A stretch of 64,000 nt of DNA from DATBRG01 sp036560445 (GTDB lineage Bacteria > Pseudomonadota > Gammaproteobacteria > Burkholderiales > Methylophilaceae): contig DATBRG010000035.1 of assembly GCA_036560445.1 (NCBI GenBank), positions 1 through 64,000 of the forward strand, in the 5' to 3' direction. The position numbers were made by a program, and so were the translations under genes. Of the stretch, positions 32,909 to 41,399 are shown in pieces. Each line of letters starts with the position of its first letter. Position 1 is the stretch's first letter. The notes under the pieces were generated by a model. The model had not been told where the DNA came from. It saw nothing but the letters and a program-made list of their open reading frames with translations, and ran no database searches.

Positions 32909-33772
32909 GTGTTTACTCAACTGTTAAGGCGCTGCTTATTGTTTGCATTGCTACTGGCATTCACCTGCAGTGCCATGGCCGATGAGGTTGCCGTACCTCC
33001 GTTGGAACATCGTGTCACTGACCTTACCGCTACATTGAGTGCAGAACAGCAGGCAGACCTGGAGTCTAAACTAGCGCAGTTTGAGCAGGAAAAAGGTAGT
33101 CAAATTGCCTTGCTGATAGTGCCGACTACCCAGCCTGAAGTCATAGAGCAATACTCAATCCGAGTGGTTGATGCCTGGAAGCTTGGCCGAAAGAAAGTCG
33201 ATGATGGTGTATTGATCCTGATTGCCAAGGATGACCACAAAATGCGTATTGAAGTTGGCTACGGATTGGAAGGCGTAATCCCGGACGCAGTGGCAAAACG
33301 TATCATCGCCGAAATCATGGCGCCGCATTTCAAGCAGGGTGATTTTTATGGCGGTATTGATGCCGCTGCGGATGCCCTGATAGGTCTGATTAGCGGTGAG
33401 GCACTACCCGCACCGCAGCAGCGGCAAGTATCAAATAATGCTAATTGGGAAAATATGTTGCCGTTATTACTGTTCGGCGGCATCGTCATCGGTGGGTTGT
33501 TGCGTGCCATGCTGGGTAACTTTATGGGTGGTGCAGCTACAGGTGGTTTGATAGGTGTGGCAATCTGGGTATTTGGCGGTGGTTTAGTTGTTGCCATAGT
33601 TCTGGCTATCATTGCTTTCTTTCTGACCATGAGCAGTAGCTTCGGTAGCATGAACAGGTACGGTGGCTATGGAGGTTTTGGTGGTGGTGGAGGGGGCGGC
33701 TTCGGAGGAGGAGGTTTCTCTGGTGGCGGAGGCGGTGGCTTCGGCGGCGGCGGCGCCTCCGGAAACTGGTAA
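32909..33772 (+). CDS. TPM domain-containing protein, membrane-anchored, Gly-rich tail
   Basis: A 287-residue protein: signal peptide (about 1-24), TPM domain (about 25-160, VTDLTATLSAEQQADLESKLAQFEQEKGSQIALLIVPTTQP and YGLEGVIPDAVAKRII). Two hydrophobic helices (about 190-205 and 215-245) follow. The C-terminal 50 residues are almost all Gly with Phe and Ser. The start is GTG 32909. TPM domains have phosphatase-like activity in plants but no settled role in bacteria. It lies 15 bp after lemA. Confidence 0.9.
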   Translation: MFTQLLRRCLLFALLLAFTCSAMADEVAVPPLEHRVTDLTATLSAEQQADLESKLAQFEQEKGSQIALLIVPTTQPEVIEQYSIRVVDAWKLGRKKVDDGVLILIAKDDHKMRIEVGYGLEGVIPDAVAKRIIAEIMAPHFKQGDFYGGIDAAADALIGLISGEALPAPQQRQVSNNANWENMLPLLLFGGIVIGGLLRAMLGNFMGGAATGGLIGVAIWVFGGGLVVAIVLAIIAFFLTMSSSFGSMNRYGGYGGFGGGGGGGFGGGGFSGGGGGGFGGGGASGNW

Positions 33773-33774
33773 TC

Positions 33775-34272
33775 ATGCAGATAAAACGCTTCTTCAAGCA
33801 TATGCTGACAATGCCCTGGCTGGTGCGCCGTTATTTCTCGGCCGCCGCCATGCACGATATCCAAAGCGCTATCAGCGAGAGTGAGCATACACATAGTGGT
33901 GAAATTCGCTTTGTGGTCGAAGCCGCTTTGCACCCACTGCAACTCATACATGGCATTACGCCGCACCAGCGCGCTATTGAGTTGTTTGCGCAACTAGGCA
34001 TCTGGGATACCGAGCACAACAATGGCGTACTGGTCTACCTGTCGCTGGCTGACCGGCGTGTTGAAGTGGTTGGTGATCGTGGAATTCACGGACACGTTGG
34101 CACGGCTGGCTGGGAATCGATTTGCAAAGAGATGGAAAGCGCTTTTCGCCAAAGCCGCTTCGAGGCTGGGGTATTACAAGGCATAGCGCGCATTACCGAG
34201 GTGCTGCAACAGCACTTTCCTGCGAACGGGGCTAATCAAAACGAGCTACCAGATGAACCTTTGATTTTGTAG
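33775..34272 (+). CDS. TPM domain-containing protein, soluble
   Basis: A 165-residue TPM-domain protein without a signal peptide. The core reads IQSAISESEHTHSGEIRFVVEAALHPLQL and FAQLGIWDTEHNNGVLVYLSLADRRVEVVGDRGIHG, as in TPM relatives that follow the larger membrane-bound TPM protein. Its ATG is 2 bp from the upstream stop. It probably works with the neighbour and with LemA as a three-gene unit. Confidence 0.88.
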   Translation: MQIKRFFKHMLTMPWLVRRYFSAAAMHDIQSAISESEHTHSGEIRFVVEAALHPLQLIHGITPHQRAIELFAQLGIWDTEHNNGVLVYLSLADRRVEVVGDRGIHGHVGTAGWESICKEMESAFRQSRFEAGVLQGIARITEVLQQHFPANGANQNELPDEPLIL

Positions 34273-34336
34273 TCAGGCTGACTTGAATGCGGTTTCCCTA
34301 TAAAATCCGCACCTTGTCCAGTTCAAAGAGTTATTC

Positions 34337-36052
34337 ATGCGCGCATCCCAGTTTTTTCTAGCTACGCAAAAAGAAGCACCACAAGAAGCTGAGTTGCTCA
34401 GTCATCGCCTGATGTTGCGTGCCGGCCTCATCAAACGTTTGGGTTCGGGCCTATACAGCTGGATGCCGCTGGGTTTGCGGGTGTTGCGTAAGGTGGAAGC
34501 CATCGTGCGTGACGAGATGAACAAGGCTGGTGCGCTGGAATTGCTGATGCCTGCGGTGCAACCCAAAGAACTCTGGGAAGAAACCGGGCGCTGGGCGGTC
34601 TTCGGTCCACAAATGCTGAAAATCAAGGACAGGCACGAACGTGATTTCTGTTTTGGCCCAACCCATGAAGAAGTCATCACCGACATTGCGCGTAAGGAAA
34701 TACGCTCCTACAAGCAACTGCCGCTGAACTTTTACCAGATACAGACTAAATTCCGTGATGAGATACGCCCACGTTTTGGCGTCATGCGTGCACGCGAGTT
34801 CATGATGAAAGATGCCTATTCCTTCCACACTAGCCTGGCCTCGCTGGAGCAGACTTATCAGGTCATGTATCAAGCTTACAGTAATGTTTTTAACCGCCTC
34901 GGCCTCAAGTTCCGCGCGGTACGTGCCGATACCGGCGCAATTGGCGGTGACGGTTCACACGAGTTCCATGTGCTGGCAGATTCTGGTGAAGATGCGCTCG
35001 CTTACTGCCCGGACTCCGATTACGCAGCCAACGTTGAGCTGGCCGAGGCGCTAGCGCCTTCAGCTACGCGCGCGCAACCTAACGAGACTATGCGCGAGGT
35101 AGAAACGCCTAAGCAAACCACTTGCGAGGATGTCGCAGCCTTACTCGGCATCAGCCTGCAGCGAACGGTAAAAGCCATTGCCTTAATGGCGGGGGGCCAG
35201 TTTTATTTACTGCTATTGCGCGGTGACCACAGCCTGAATGAAATCAAAGTAGCCAAGCTGGAAGGTTTGTCCGAATTCCGTTTTGCCAGTGAAGAGGAAG
35301 TCCGTAGCCACCTTAATTGCCCGCCTGGCTTTATCGGCCCGGTCGGTGTCTCGGCCAATGTGTGTGTGATAGCAGATAGAACTGTGGCCACCATGAGCGA
35401 TTTCGTTTGTGGCGCTAATAAACCCAAATATCATCTTGCAGGTGTTAATTTTGGTCGTGACCTGCCAGAGCCCATGCTGGTAGCGGATATACGCAATGTG
35501 GTCACAGGTGATCCCAGCCCGGATGGCAAAGGTACGTTGGAACTTTGCCGTGGCATTGAAGTTGGCCATATCTTCCAGTTGCGTACCAAGTATTCCAAAG
35601 CCATGAGTGCCACTTTCCTCGATGAGAATGGCCAGACCCTGCCCATGGAAATGGGCTGCTACGGCATTGGCGTATCGCGCATCGTCGGTGCAGCCATCGA
35701 GCAATGGAATGACGCACGTGGGATTATCTTCCCCGCTGCCATGGCCCCTTTCCAGGTGGCAATTGCGGCCATTGGTTTTGAGCGTAGCGATACGGTACGA
35801 GATGCAGCACTCAAGCTACATGATGAGTTGCAGGCGGCTGGTATCGACGTGCTACTGGATGACCGTGGTGAAAGGCCGGGGGTGATGTTTGCTGATATGG
35901 AGCTGATCGGTATCCCACATCGAATCGTTATTGGTGAACGTAGCCTCAACGAAAACCAGGTCGAATATCAGGCGCGTACTGAAAGTGAGGCGCAAGTAGT
36001 CGGCTTGAACGACATCGTGACCAAGGTGCAACAGGCATTGTGCGTCAGCTAA
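34337..36052 (+). CDS. proS: prolyl-tRNA synthetase
   Basis: A 571-residue class-II synthetase of the bacterial type, with the YbaK-like editing domain (about 225-385) inserted between motifs 2 and 3. Motif 1 is in the GSGLYSWMPLGLRVLRKVE region, motif 2 is FRDEIRPRFGVMRAREFMMKDAYSFH, and motif 3 is MGCYGIGVSRIVGAAIEQ. The anticodon-binding domain runs from about 470 to the end. It shares its last 13 bp with the downstream lytic transglycosylase gene. Confidence 0.97.
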   Translation: MRASQFFLATQKEAPQEAELLSHRLMLRAGLIKRLGSGLYSWMPLGLRVLRKVEAIVRDEMNKAGALELLMPAVQPKELWEETGRWAVFGPQMLKIKDRHERDFCFGPTHEEVITDIARKEIRSYKQLPLNFYQIQTKFRDEIRPRFGVMRAREFMMKDAYSFHTSLASLEQTYQVMYQAYSNVFNRLGLKFRAVRADTGAIGGDGSHEFHVLADSGEDALAYCPDSDYAANVELAEALAPSATRAQPNETMREVETPKQTTCEDVAALLGISLQRTVKAIALMAGGQFYLLLLRGDHSLNEIKVAKLEGLSEFRFASEEEVRSHLNCPPGFIGPVGVSANVCVIADRTVATMSDFVCGANKPKYHLAGVNFGRDLPEPMLVADIRNVVTGDPSPDGKGTLELCRGIEVGHIFQLRTKYSKAMSATFLDENGQTLPMEMGCYGIGVSRIVGAAIEQWNDARGIIFPAAMAPFQVAIAAIGFERSDTVRDAALKLHDELQAAGIDVLLDDRGERPGVMFADMELIGIPHRIVIGERSLNENQVEYQARTESEAQVVGLNDIVTKVQQALCVS

Positions 36053-36636
36053 TCGTACTATCCTGGCTACTTTATGCGGCCAATGCGTTGGCCGGCGGAC
36101 AGATAGAGGAGCCTCTCTCCAATAGTGTCAAAGCGCTGATGCAGAAATCGATCAGCGATGGCGCCGCGCCGCGTACCATCTTTGCCAATCAGCTGGAAGG
36201 CAGGCTCTGGTTAAGAGATATGTCGGAGCGGCTGAAAACCCGTATGCCAGACAAAGATCTGCGCGAGGATTTTTTGCGTACCGTGTACTATGAAGCATCT
36301 CGCGCCGGGCTAGACCCGCAGCTGGTGCTGGGCCTGATCCAGGTCGAAAGCGGTTTTAAGAAGTATGCGGTTTCCTCGGTTGGTGCCCGAGGCTATATGC
36401 AAGTCATGCCATTCTGGGTGCGCAGCATCGGCTCGCCGGAGCACAACCTGTTTCACCTGCGTCTCAATCTGCGTTACGGTTGCACTATCCTGCGCCACTA
36501 TCTGGATATAGAACATGGTGATTTGTACCGTGCATTAGGCCGCTATAACGGTAGCTTGGGGCAGCCGGAGTATCCTACCCTGGTCGTCGGCGCATGGCAT
36601 AGAAACTGGGCCTATCGGCCATTCAACCTATCTTAG
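36040..36636 (+). CDS. lytic transglycosylase (SLT domain)
   Basis: A 198-residue periplasmic peptidoglycan lyase. A signal peptide (MRQLIVLSWLLYAANALAG) is followed by an SLT fold at about 80-190, with the catalytic Glu103 in GLIQVESGFKKYAVSSVGARGYMQVMPFW and the GRYNGSLG motif. It cleaves the beta-1,4 glycosidic bond between MurNAc and GlcNAc. The GTG start overlaps the end of proS by 13 bp, so expression is coupled to that gene. Confidence 0.93.
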   Translation: MRQLIVLSWLLYAANALAGGQIEEPLSNSVKALMQKSISDGAAPRTIFANQLEGRLWLRDMSERLKTRMPDKDLREDFLRTVYYEASRAGLDPQLVLGLIQVESGFKKYAVSSVGARGYMQVMPFWVRSIGSPEHNLFHLRLNLRYGCTILRHYLDIEHGDLYRALGRYNGSLGQPEYPTLVVGAWHRNWAYRPFNLS

Positions 36637-36816
36637 AGGCATCACGCCCTGCGCTAACTTGCACATTTGTGGTGCAAATGTTTTACATCTTCAGCCATTC
36701 CGTACTACTATCCCGTTCGACGGACAAGATGTGGATAGCATCGAGTGGACAAAAAGATCCATCCGTCATGCTCATCCGTCCGTTGCCGTTCCATCAATCA
36801 CAACGAGGAGGAATGT

Positions 36817-37320
36817 ATGTCTAAATTAACTGCACTGTCTATTAGTATTGCCGTGCTTGGTGCTGTCTGGGCTTATCTGGCGCTAGGTCCATTGGCTGGT
36901 ATGGTTCTGGTCTGGGCTGGCTTCATCGCTTGGGGATGTTACTTTCATACTGGCGGCGATACAGCCGCATTACAAAAAACCATAGTGGGTATGGTCTACG
37001 GTGCTGTTATCGCCGGGATTGCCTTATGGCTGGTAGGCAGTAATCCAGTTGGACTTCCCGCTGCTGCTGCTGCACCTATCTATATTGGTGTCACAGTGTT
37101 CTTCCTGGTCATCGTGGCAGGCTGTAATTTGCTCTCGGTTGTACCGGCTAATGTCTATGGATATGCGGCAACCGCTGCTTATGCCTTGCAAACTGCAAAT
37201 GCAGGCAGTGTGACGGCGATGAACCTCACTAATCCAGTGCTTTTGGTCGCTTTGTCCACGGTATTGGGCGCAATTTTCGGCATGCTTTCTGGCAAGCTTT
37301 CAGGTGTCCTGAGCAAGTAA
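36817..37320 (+). CDS. DUF1097 domain-containing membrane protein
   Basis: A 167-residue inner-membrane protein of at least five hydrophobic segments, matching DUF1097: WAYLALGPLAGMVLVWAGFIAWGCYFHTGGD and LPAAAAAPIYIGVTVFFLVIVAG. The family is unassigned functionally. ATG 36817 is chosen because GAGGAGG lies just upstream; the frame is open further back. A strong bidirectional terminator follows. Confidence 0.85.
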   Translation: MSKLTALSISIAVLGAVWAYLALGPLAGMVLVWAGFIAWGCYFHTGGDTAALQKTIVGMVYGAVIAGIALWLVGSNPVGLPAAAAAPIYIGVTVFFLVIVAGCNLLSVVPANVYGYAATAAYALQTANAGSVTAMNLTNPVLLVALSTVLGAIFGMLSGKLSGVLSK

Positions 37321-37350
37321 ATAGAATTGCTTTTCTGGTATTACTAAAAC

Positions 37351-37374
37351 AAAAACCGCCCTCGGGCGGTTTTT
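37351..37374. terminator. bidirectional intrinsic terminator
   Basis: A perfect 10-bp stem (AAAAACCGCC / GGCGGTTTTT) with a CTCG loop and T-runs on both sides separates the DUF1097 gene from the convergent hypothetical gene. Confidence 0.9.
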
Positions 37375-37397
37375 GTTTATTTAGCTATAAGATATGA

Positions 37398-38291
37398 CTA
37401 CTGCGTTTGATCCATGATCTTAAAGCCGTAGTATGTGCCGAAGTCGCCTTCGCCCTCCTGATAGACAAATATCATGCTATTGGTATAACCGAGGCCATTG
37501 AAATGGTTCTGTGCCCGTAGTTTCATCGTTGTCGGCAGTGCGCTTTTACCAACAAACTTACCCTTGAGGTCAAATACCAATACGGCCTTGTGGTCTACAT
37601 CCAGAAGTGCAAGTTCTTCTCCCTGCACGCCGGTATAGGCAATATAGTGGTCGGCGATATCATCATTCGCAACGCCAGCAGTGGTAAGGTCTAAGGAAAT
37701 TTCACCGACTTTTTCACGCTTGTCGAGTTTAATAACCCATACTTTATTGCTGCGTTCCTGCTTGGCGAAATAGCGTTTATGTTCTGCGTCGTAGCTAGGC
37801 ATGGTCGCAGCGTCACCAAAAGCAGGATTGAACGCAAAGACTTCAGACGAGCCATCCGTCAGGTCTCCATTATCGCTTAACTGCAATGCAAAAATCCCGG
37901 TATTGGGTGTGAACCCTGCACCGCTGGAAATGTTGTAGGTGATGGTTTCCAATTGTTGCGTATTGGTATTGAAGTAAAGCGAGCGATTGTCATAACCGGG
38001 TTTGGCCGATTGCAGATATTTGCCATCAGCATCGTAAACGTGGATCTGTGATTTGGAGACTGGGATATCAAGGTCTCCCGGAACAGGTGCCAAGCCGCCA
38101 TCTGCAATATAGTAGCGATTGTAAAGCGGCACATAAGCTACCGACATTGGACGCGAAGTCGGTTTCTTCGCCAGCGGAATCTTTACCGCAACTGTAGCTT
38201 CCGGCAGAACCTGAGCCTGCGCTTGATTGAGGTTCAGCAGATTAAAATTAACTAGACAGACGATGGCCAAAACAATTTTATTCAAACGCAT
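37398..38291 (-). CDS. secreted beta-propeller-like hypothetical protein
   Basis: A 297-residue exported protein with a signal peptide ending near QAQA-QV. The rest has repeated short beta motifs such as YNRYYIADGGL, KSQIHVYDADGKYLQSA, KVWVIKLDKREKVGEISLD and KAVLVFDLKGKFVGKSALP, suggesting an NHL- or WD-like propeller. I do not recognise a named family. It may bind a ligand or cell-surface partner. It diverges from the glycosyltransferase-like gene. Confidence 0.72.
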   Translation of the reverse strand: MRLNKIVLAIVCLVNFNLLNLNQAQAQVLPEATVAVKIPLAKKPTSRPMSVAYVPLYNRYYIADGGLAPVPGDLDIPVSKSQIHVYDADGKYLQSAKPGYDNRSLYFNTNTQQLETITYNISSGAGFTPNTGIFALQLSDNGDLTDGSSEVFAFNPAFGDAATMPSYDAEHKRYFAKQERSNKVWVIKLDKREKVGEISLDLTTAGVANDDIADHYIAYTGVQGEELALLDVDHKAVLVFDLKGKFVGKSALPTTMKLRAQNHFNGLGYTNSMIFVYQEGEGDFGTYYGFKIMDQTQ

Positions 38292-38395
38292 GATGAATTA
38301 CTTTCCAGGCTAGGCTCGCGATATAAAATCAGAGGTTTAGTGAGGCGTTATTGTATGGAAGTGCGGACTGCTGTAAAGCCATTTGTAAAGGCATG

Positions 38396-39481
38396 ATGAA
38401 TAAAACTCCACATTTGTTGGTATGTATTTCTGGACACGGTTATGGTCATGCTGCCCAGGTGGCGCCAGTGTTGAATATACTGCATCAACTTGTACCGAGG
38501 TTACGTCTTACCCTGCGTACGACTATAGCCGAAGCCCATTTGAGAAGACTAATCACGCCAGAGTTCCACTATATTGCAGAAAGTACAGACTTTGGCATGC
38601 GCATGCTGTCGGCACTGGATGTAGATGTGGCAGCCAGTATGCTTGCTTATCGCGAATTTCATGCTGATTGGCAGGGTCGCGTAGAAGCTGAGGCGGCAAC
38701 AATTGCTGAATTGGCCCCTGATTTGGTGCTTAGTGATGTTGCCTATTTACCGCTAGCGGGTGCTGCTGCTTTGGGTATCCCCTCTGTGGCTATGTGTTCG
38801 CTTAACTGGGCAGATATTTTTCGTCACTTTTGCCATAAAGAATCTGGCGCTGACCTGATTGTGCAACAGATAGAGAACGCTTATGCCCAGAGCAAGGCTT
38901 TTCTGTGTTTGCAGCCTTCAATGCCCATGTCCTGGCTAAGTAATAGAATGAGTATCGGTCCTGTGGCAGGTCGAGCCAGCAGTCGGCGCCAAGAGATCAA
39001 TCAACGGTTGGGTATATCTGCTGAGCATCAATTGGTACTGGTCAGTATGGGCGGTATTGCCATGCGTATGCCCGTGGAGCACTGGCCGGTAATGCCCAAT
39101 GTTCGCTGGCTAATGCAAGCTGATTGGTTGGCGGACCGTCAGCGCGAAGATATGTCGGCCTTTGATACGCTGGGTATCAGTTTCTCCGAACTGCTGGCGA
39201 GTTGTGATGTGCTATTGACCAAGCCTGGCTATGGCGCTTTTGCTGAAGCTGGCTGCCATGGTATTCGTGTGCTGTATGTAGAGCGTGGCGAGTGGCCGGA
39301 GCAGGAATACTTGATCCAGTGGCTGCAACACAACGGCTGCTGTCAAAAGCTGAGTGCTGCACAAGCACAAAGCGGTGACTTCGGGCTTGAACTGGAGCGG
39401 ATACTGGCGCAGCCCAAGCCTGCAGCAATCGAGCCAACAGGGAATATGCAGGCCGCTGAATATATCGCCAGCCTGCTTTAA
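38396..39481 (+). CDS. MurG-like glycosyltransferase family protein
   Basis: A 361-residue protein with a GT-B layout. The N-terminus LLVCISGHGYGHAAQVAPVLNIL has the GHG(Y)GHA phosphate/acceptor loop of MurG-type enzymes. The C-terminal half has LVLVSMGGIAMRMP and LLTKPGYGAFAEAG, the nucleotide-sugar-binding motif. Similar proteins occur in Nitrosomonadales and Methylococcales without a fixed role. ATG 38396 or 38393 follows AAAGG. The stop overlaps that of convergent queA by 4 bp. Neither donor nor acceptor can be named from sequence. Confidence 0.75.
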   Translation: MNKTPHLLVCISGHGYGHAAQVAPVLNILHQLVPRLRLTLRTTIAEAHLRRLITPEFHYIAESTDFGMRMLSALDVDVAASMLAYREFHADWQGRVEAEAATIAELAPDLVLSDVAYLPLAGAAALGIPSVAMCSLNWADIFRHFCHKESGADLIVQQIENAYAQSKAFLCLQPSMPMSWLSNRMSIGPVAGRASSRRQEINQRLGISAEHQLVLVSMGGIAMRMPVEHWPVMPNVRWLMQADWLADRQREDMSAFDTLGISFSELLASCDVLLTKPGYGAFAEAGCHGIRVLYVERGEWPEQEYLIQWLQHNGCCQKLSAAQAQSGDFGLELERILAQPKPAAIEPTGNMQAAEYIASLL

Positions 39482-40506
39482 TCAGCCCGTTCTATGAGCA
39501 TGGCATCGCCGTAGCTGAAGAAACGATACCTTTCCTTGACGGCGTGTTGATATGCTTTGTGGATGTGCTCGAATCCGGCAAACGCAGATACCAACATGAG
39601 CAGGGTACTTTTCGGCAGATGGAAATTGGTTAGCAGGCGCTCGACCACGCGAAAACGATAACCTGGTGTAATGAAAATATCGGTCTCGCCTTGTCCTGCC
39701 AGTAATTCGCCAGACCTAGCTGCGCTTTCTAACGCGCGTAGTGCAGTGGTGCCAATGGCTGTGACTTTCCCACCCTGTTTCTGGGCTTGCCTGATTAAAG
39801 CTACTGTCTGTTCCGGCACAGAGTAGATCTCGCTGTGCATTTTGTGCTCAGCAATATTATCTACACGTACTGGCTGAAAGGTGCCGGCGCCTACATGCAG
39901 TGTCACATAGGCGATATGGATGCCATTTTCCCGAAGTTGCTCCAGCATGGCGGCATCAAAATGCAGTCCTGCCGTAGGTGCTGCCACTGCCCCCGGCTCT
40001 CGTGCATAGACGGTCTGGTAGCGTTCTTCATCTGTGGTGTTGGCGTCATGATCGATATAAGGGGGTAGCGGCAGGGCGCCATGCCTGTCCAGCAAATCCA
40101 GAATGGGCAATTCGTGATGAAAATGCAGCAGAAACAGGTCGTCTTGCCTGTTCAGGACTTCAACATCAACAGCCCCTGCCAATAGTAGGCGACTCCCCAC
40201 CTTGGGAGCGCGCGAAGCACGTATGTGCGCCAGCGCCTGCTGGCTGGAGGTAATCCGCTCAATCAGTACTTCTACTGCCCCCCCGCTGGCTTTCTGGCCA
40301 TGCAGTCGTGCCTTGATTACCCGGGTGTCGTTGAAGATTAATAAGTCACCTGCCTGCAAGAATTCCGGCAGGCGCTTGAAGCTTTGGTCATCGAGCGCGC
40401 CAGTCTTGCCATCCAAGCGCAATAGTCGGCTGGCATTACGTTCGACGGCGGGGAATTGCGCTATCAGCGCTTCGGGGAGGTCAAAATCAAAATCTTGGGT
40501 TCGCAT
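39478..40506 (-). CDS. queA: S-adenosylmethionine:tRNA ribosyltransferase-isomerase QueA
   Basis: A 342-residue enzyme that transfers the ribose moiety of SAM to preQ1-modified tRNA to form epoxyqueuosine. Typical blocks are FDLPEALIAQFP, LIFNDTRVIKARLHG, EPGAVAAPTAGLHFD, HVGAGTFQPVR, TNFHLPKSTLLMLVSAFAG and YRFFSYGDAMLI. Unusually, tgt is not next to it in this window; the glycosyltransferase-like gene converges on its end. It starts near the tRNA-Leu promoter, on the opposite strand. Confidence 0.97.
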   Translation of the reverse strand: MRTQDFDFDLPEALIAQFPAVERNASRLLRLDGKTGALDDQSFKRLPEFLQAGDLLIFNDTRVIKARLHGQKASGGAVEVLIERITSSQQALAHIRASRAPKVGSRLLLAGAVDVEVLNRQDDLFLLHFHHELPILDLLDRHGALPLPPYIDHDANTTDEERYQTVYAREPGAVAAPTAGLHFDAAMLEQLRENGIHIAYVTLHVGAGTFQPVRVDNIAEHKMHSEIYSVPEQTVALIRQAQKQGGKVTAIGTTALRALESAARSGELLAGQGETDIFITPGYRFRVVERLLTNFHLPKSTLLMLVSAFAGFEHIHKAYQHAVKERYRFFSYGDAMLIERAD

Positions 40507-40528
40507 AAGTCTCTGTGCTTGCTATAAT
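40500..40528 (+). promoter_or_regulatory. promoter of tRNA-Leu
   Basis: TTCGCA (40500-40505), a 17-bp spacer and a perfect TATAAT (40523-40528) lie 12 bp before the tRNA. A GC-containing stretch follows the -10 box. Confidence 0.6.
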
Positions 40529-40540
40529 GCTGCCTCTTTT

Positions 40541-40625
40541 GCCGGGATGGCGGAATTGGTAGACGCAGCGGACTCAAAATCCGCCGCAGCAATGTGTGGG
40601 GGTTCGAGTCCCCCTCCCGGCACCA
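40541..40625 (+). tRNA. tRNA-Leu (CAA)
   Basis: Acceptor arms GCCGGGA / TCCCGGC pair fully and CCA is encoded. The D-arm contains TGGTAGACGC. The anticodon stem GCGGA / TCCGC encloses the loop CTCAAAA, giving anticodon CAA for UUG codons. The extended variable arm is class II as expected for tRNA-Leu, and the T-arm contains GTTCGAGTC. Confidence 0.96.
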
Positions 40626-40678
40626 CTCCAGAGTAGTATTTATTTTTCGATCGTCAGCTCGGCTGATACGCCACTCTG

Positions 40679-40703
40679 AAATTCAGCTTAAAAGACTGAA
40701 TTT
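40679..40703. repeat. hairpin after tRNA-Leu
   Basis: A perfect 8-bp stem (AAATTCAG / CTGAATTT) with a 9-nt loop lies 54 bp after the tRNA, in the 290-bp stretch before the DUF2244 gene. It may be a terminator for the tRNA. I see nothing else in that stretch. Confidence 0.45.
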
Positions 40704-40915
40704 ACTATTTAAGTTACGGATTATACCGGACTTGTCATACTGGCAATTCCAAAATTTTCAGTGCGCCTATCCCCTTATGACGCAATATTTCTGCGCCTCT
40801 TCGCTTGAACTGCTCCCTCTTTTATGCTAGTTTTCTGGCACTGTAGTTGATTTACCGGTTCTTGGTGATACAAGTCATCCACTTAAGAGATGTCTGGCTA
40901 AGGAGAGATAAAGCG

Positions 40916-41380
40916 TTGGCTTCAACCGTAGTAGATTACAGAATCATCGCTCGTCCCAACAGCTCCTTGTCGCCAAGGGGGAGGATTGCTGTTGTCGCGG
41001 TTCTTGCATCCTTTTCCCTAGCAGTTGCAATCGGTTTTAGTTTGATTGGTGCATGGCTGGTGTTGCCATTCGCTGGTCTAGAGTTGGTTGCGGTGGCCTA
41101 TGCTTTCTACTACATCAATTGCCATGCAGGCGATTATGAGAGTATTACCATCGAAGGTGATCGTCTGGAGGTAGAGAAGCATAGCTACAAAAATACCAGC
41201 CAGATTGTGTTTCAGCGCTACTGGGCACGCGTACTATTACGCGACCTACCCAGTGGCGATAAGTCTTTATTGCTTCGTTCGCATGGCAAGGAAGTTGAGT
41301 TTGGCCGTTATTTCATGAATAACGACCAGCGCTTGGCGCTTGCCCAACAACTAAAAAAGCGTGTCGGAGTGGTTTTTTAA
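40916..41380 (+). CDS. DUF2244 domain-containing membrane protein
   Basis: A 154-residue protein with two adjacent membrane helices (about 30-52 and 54-72) and a soluble C-terminal part (ITIEGDRLEVEKHSYKNTSQIVFQRYWARVLL). It matches the DUF2244 family, which regularly precedes cytochrome c oxidase genes. TTG 40916 is preferred over the ATG 40847 because AAGGAGAG lies 8 bp upstream. coxB begins 19 bp after the stop. Confidence 0.82.
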   Translation: MASTVVDYRIIARPNSSLSPRGRIAVVAVLASFSLAVAIGFSLIGAWLVLPFAGLELVAVAYAFYYINCHAGDYESITIEGDRLEVEKHSYKNTSQIVFQRYWARVLLRDLPSGDKSLLLRSHGKEVEFGRYFMNNDQRLALAQQLKKRVGVVF

Positions 41381-41399
41381 TCTGATTTCGGGAGTGGGT

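Noticed and set aside
33667..33993. proline-rich minus-strand frame opposite the glycine-rich tail of the TPM protein
   Set aside because: It is the antisense reading of GGN codons and has no independent support.
36659..36677. TTGCAC...GTGCAA inverted repeat after the lytic transglycosylase
   Set aside because: Only 6 bp, with competing alternative pairings; too weak for a terminator or operator call.
39478..40530. preQ1 riboswitch upstream of queA
   Set aside because: The leader of queA is short and shared with the tRNA-Leu promoter; no pseudoknot-like preQ1 motif is visible.
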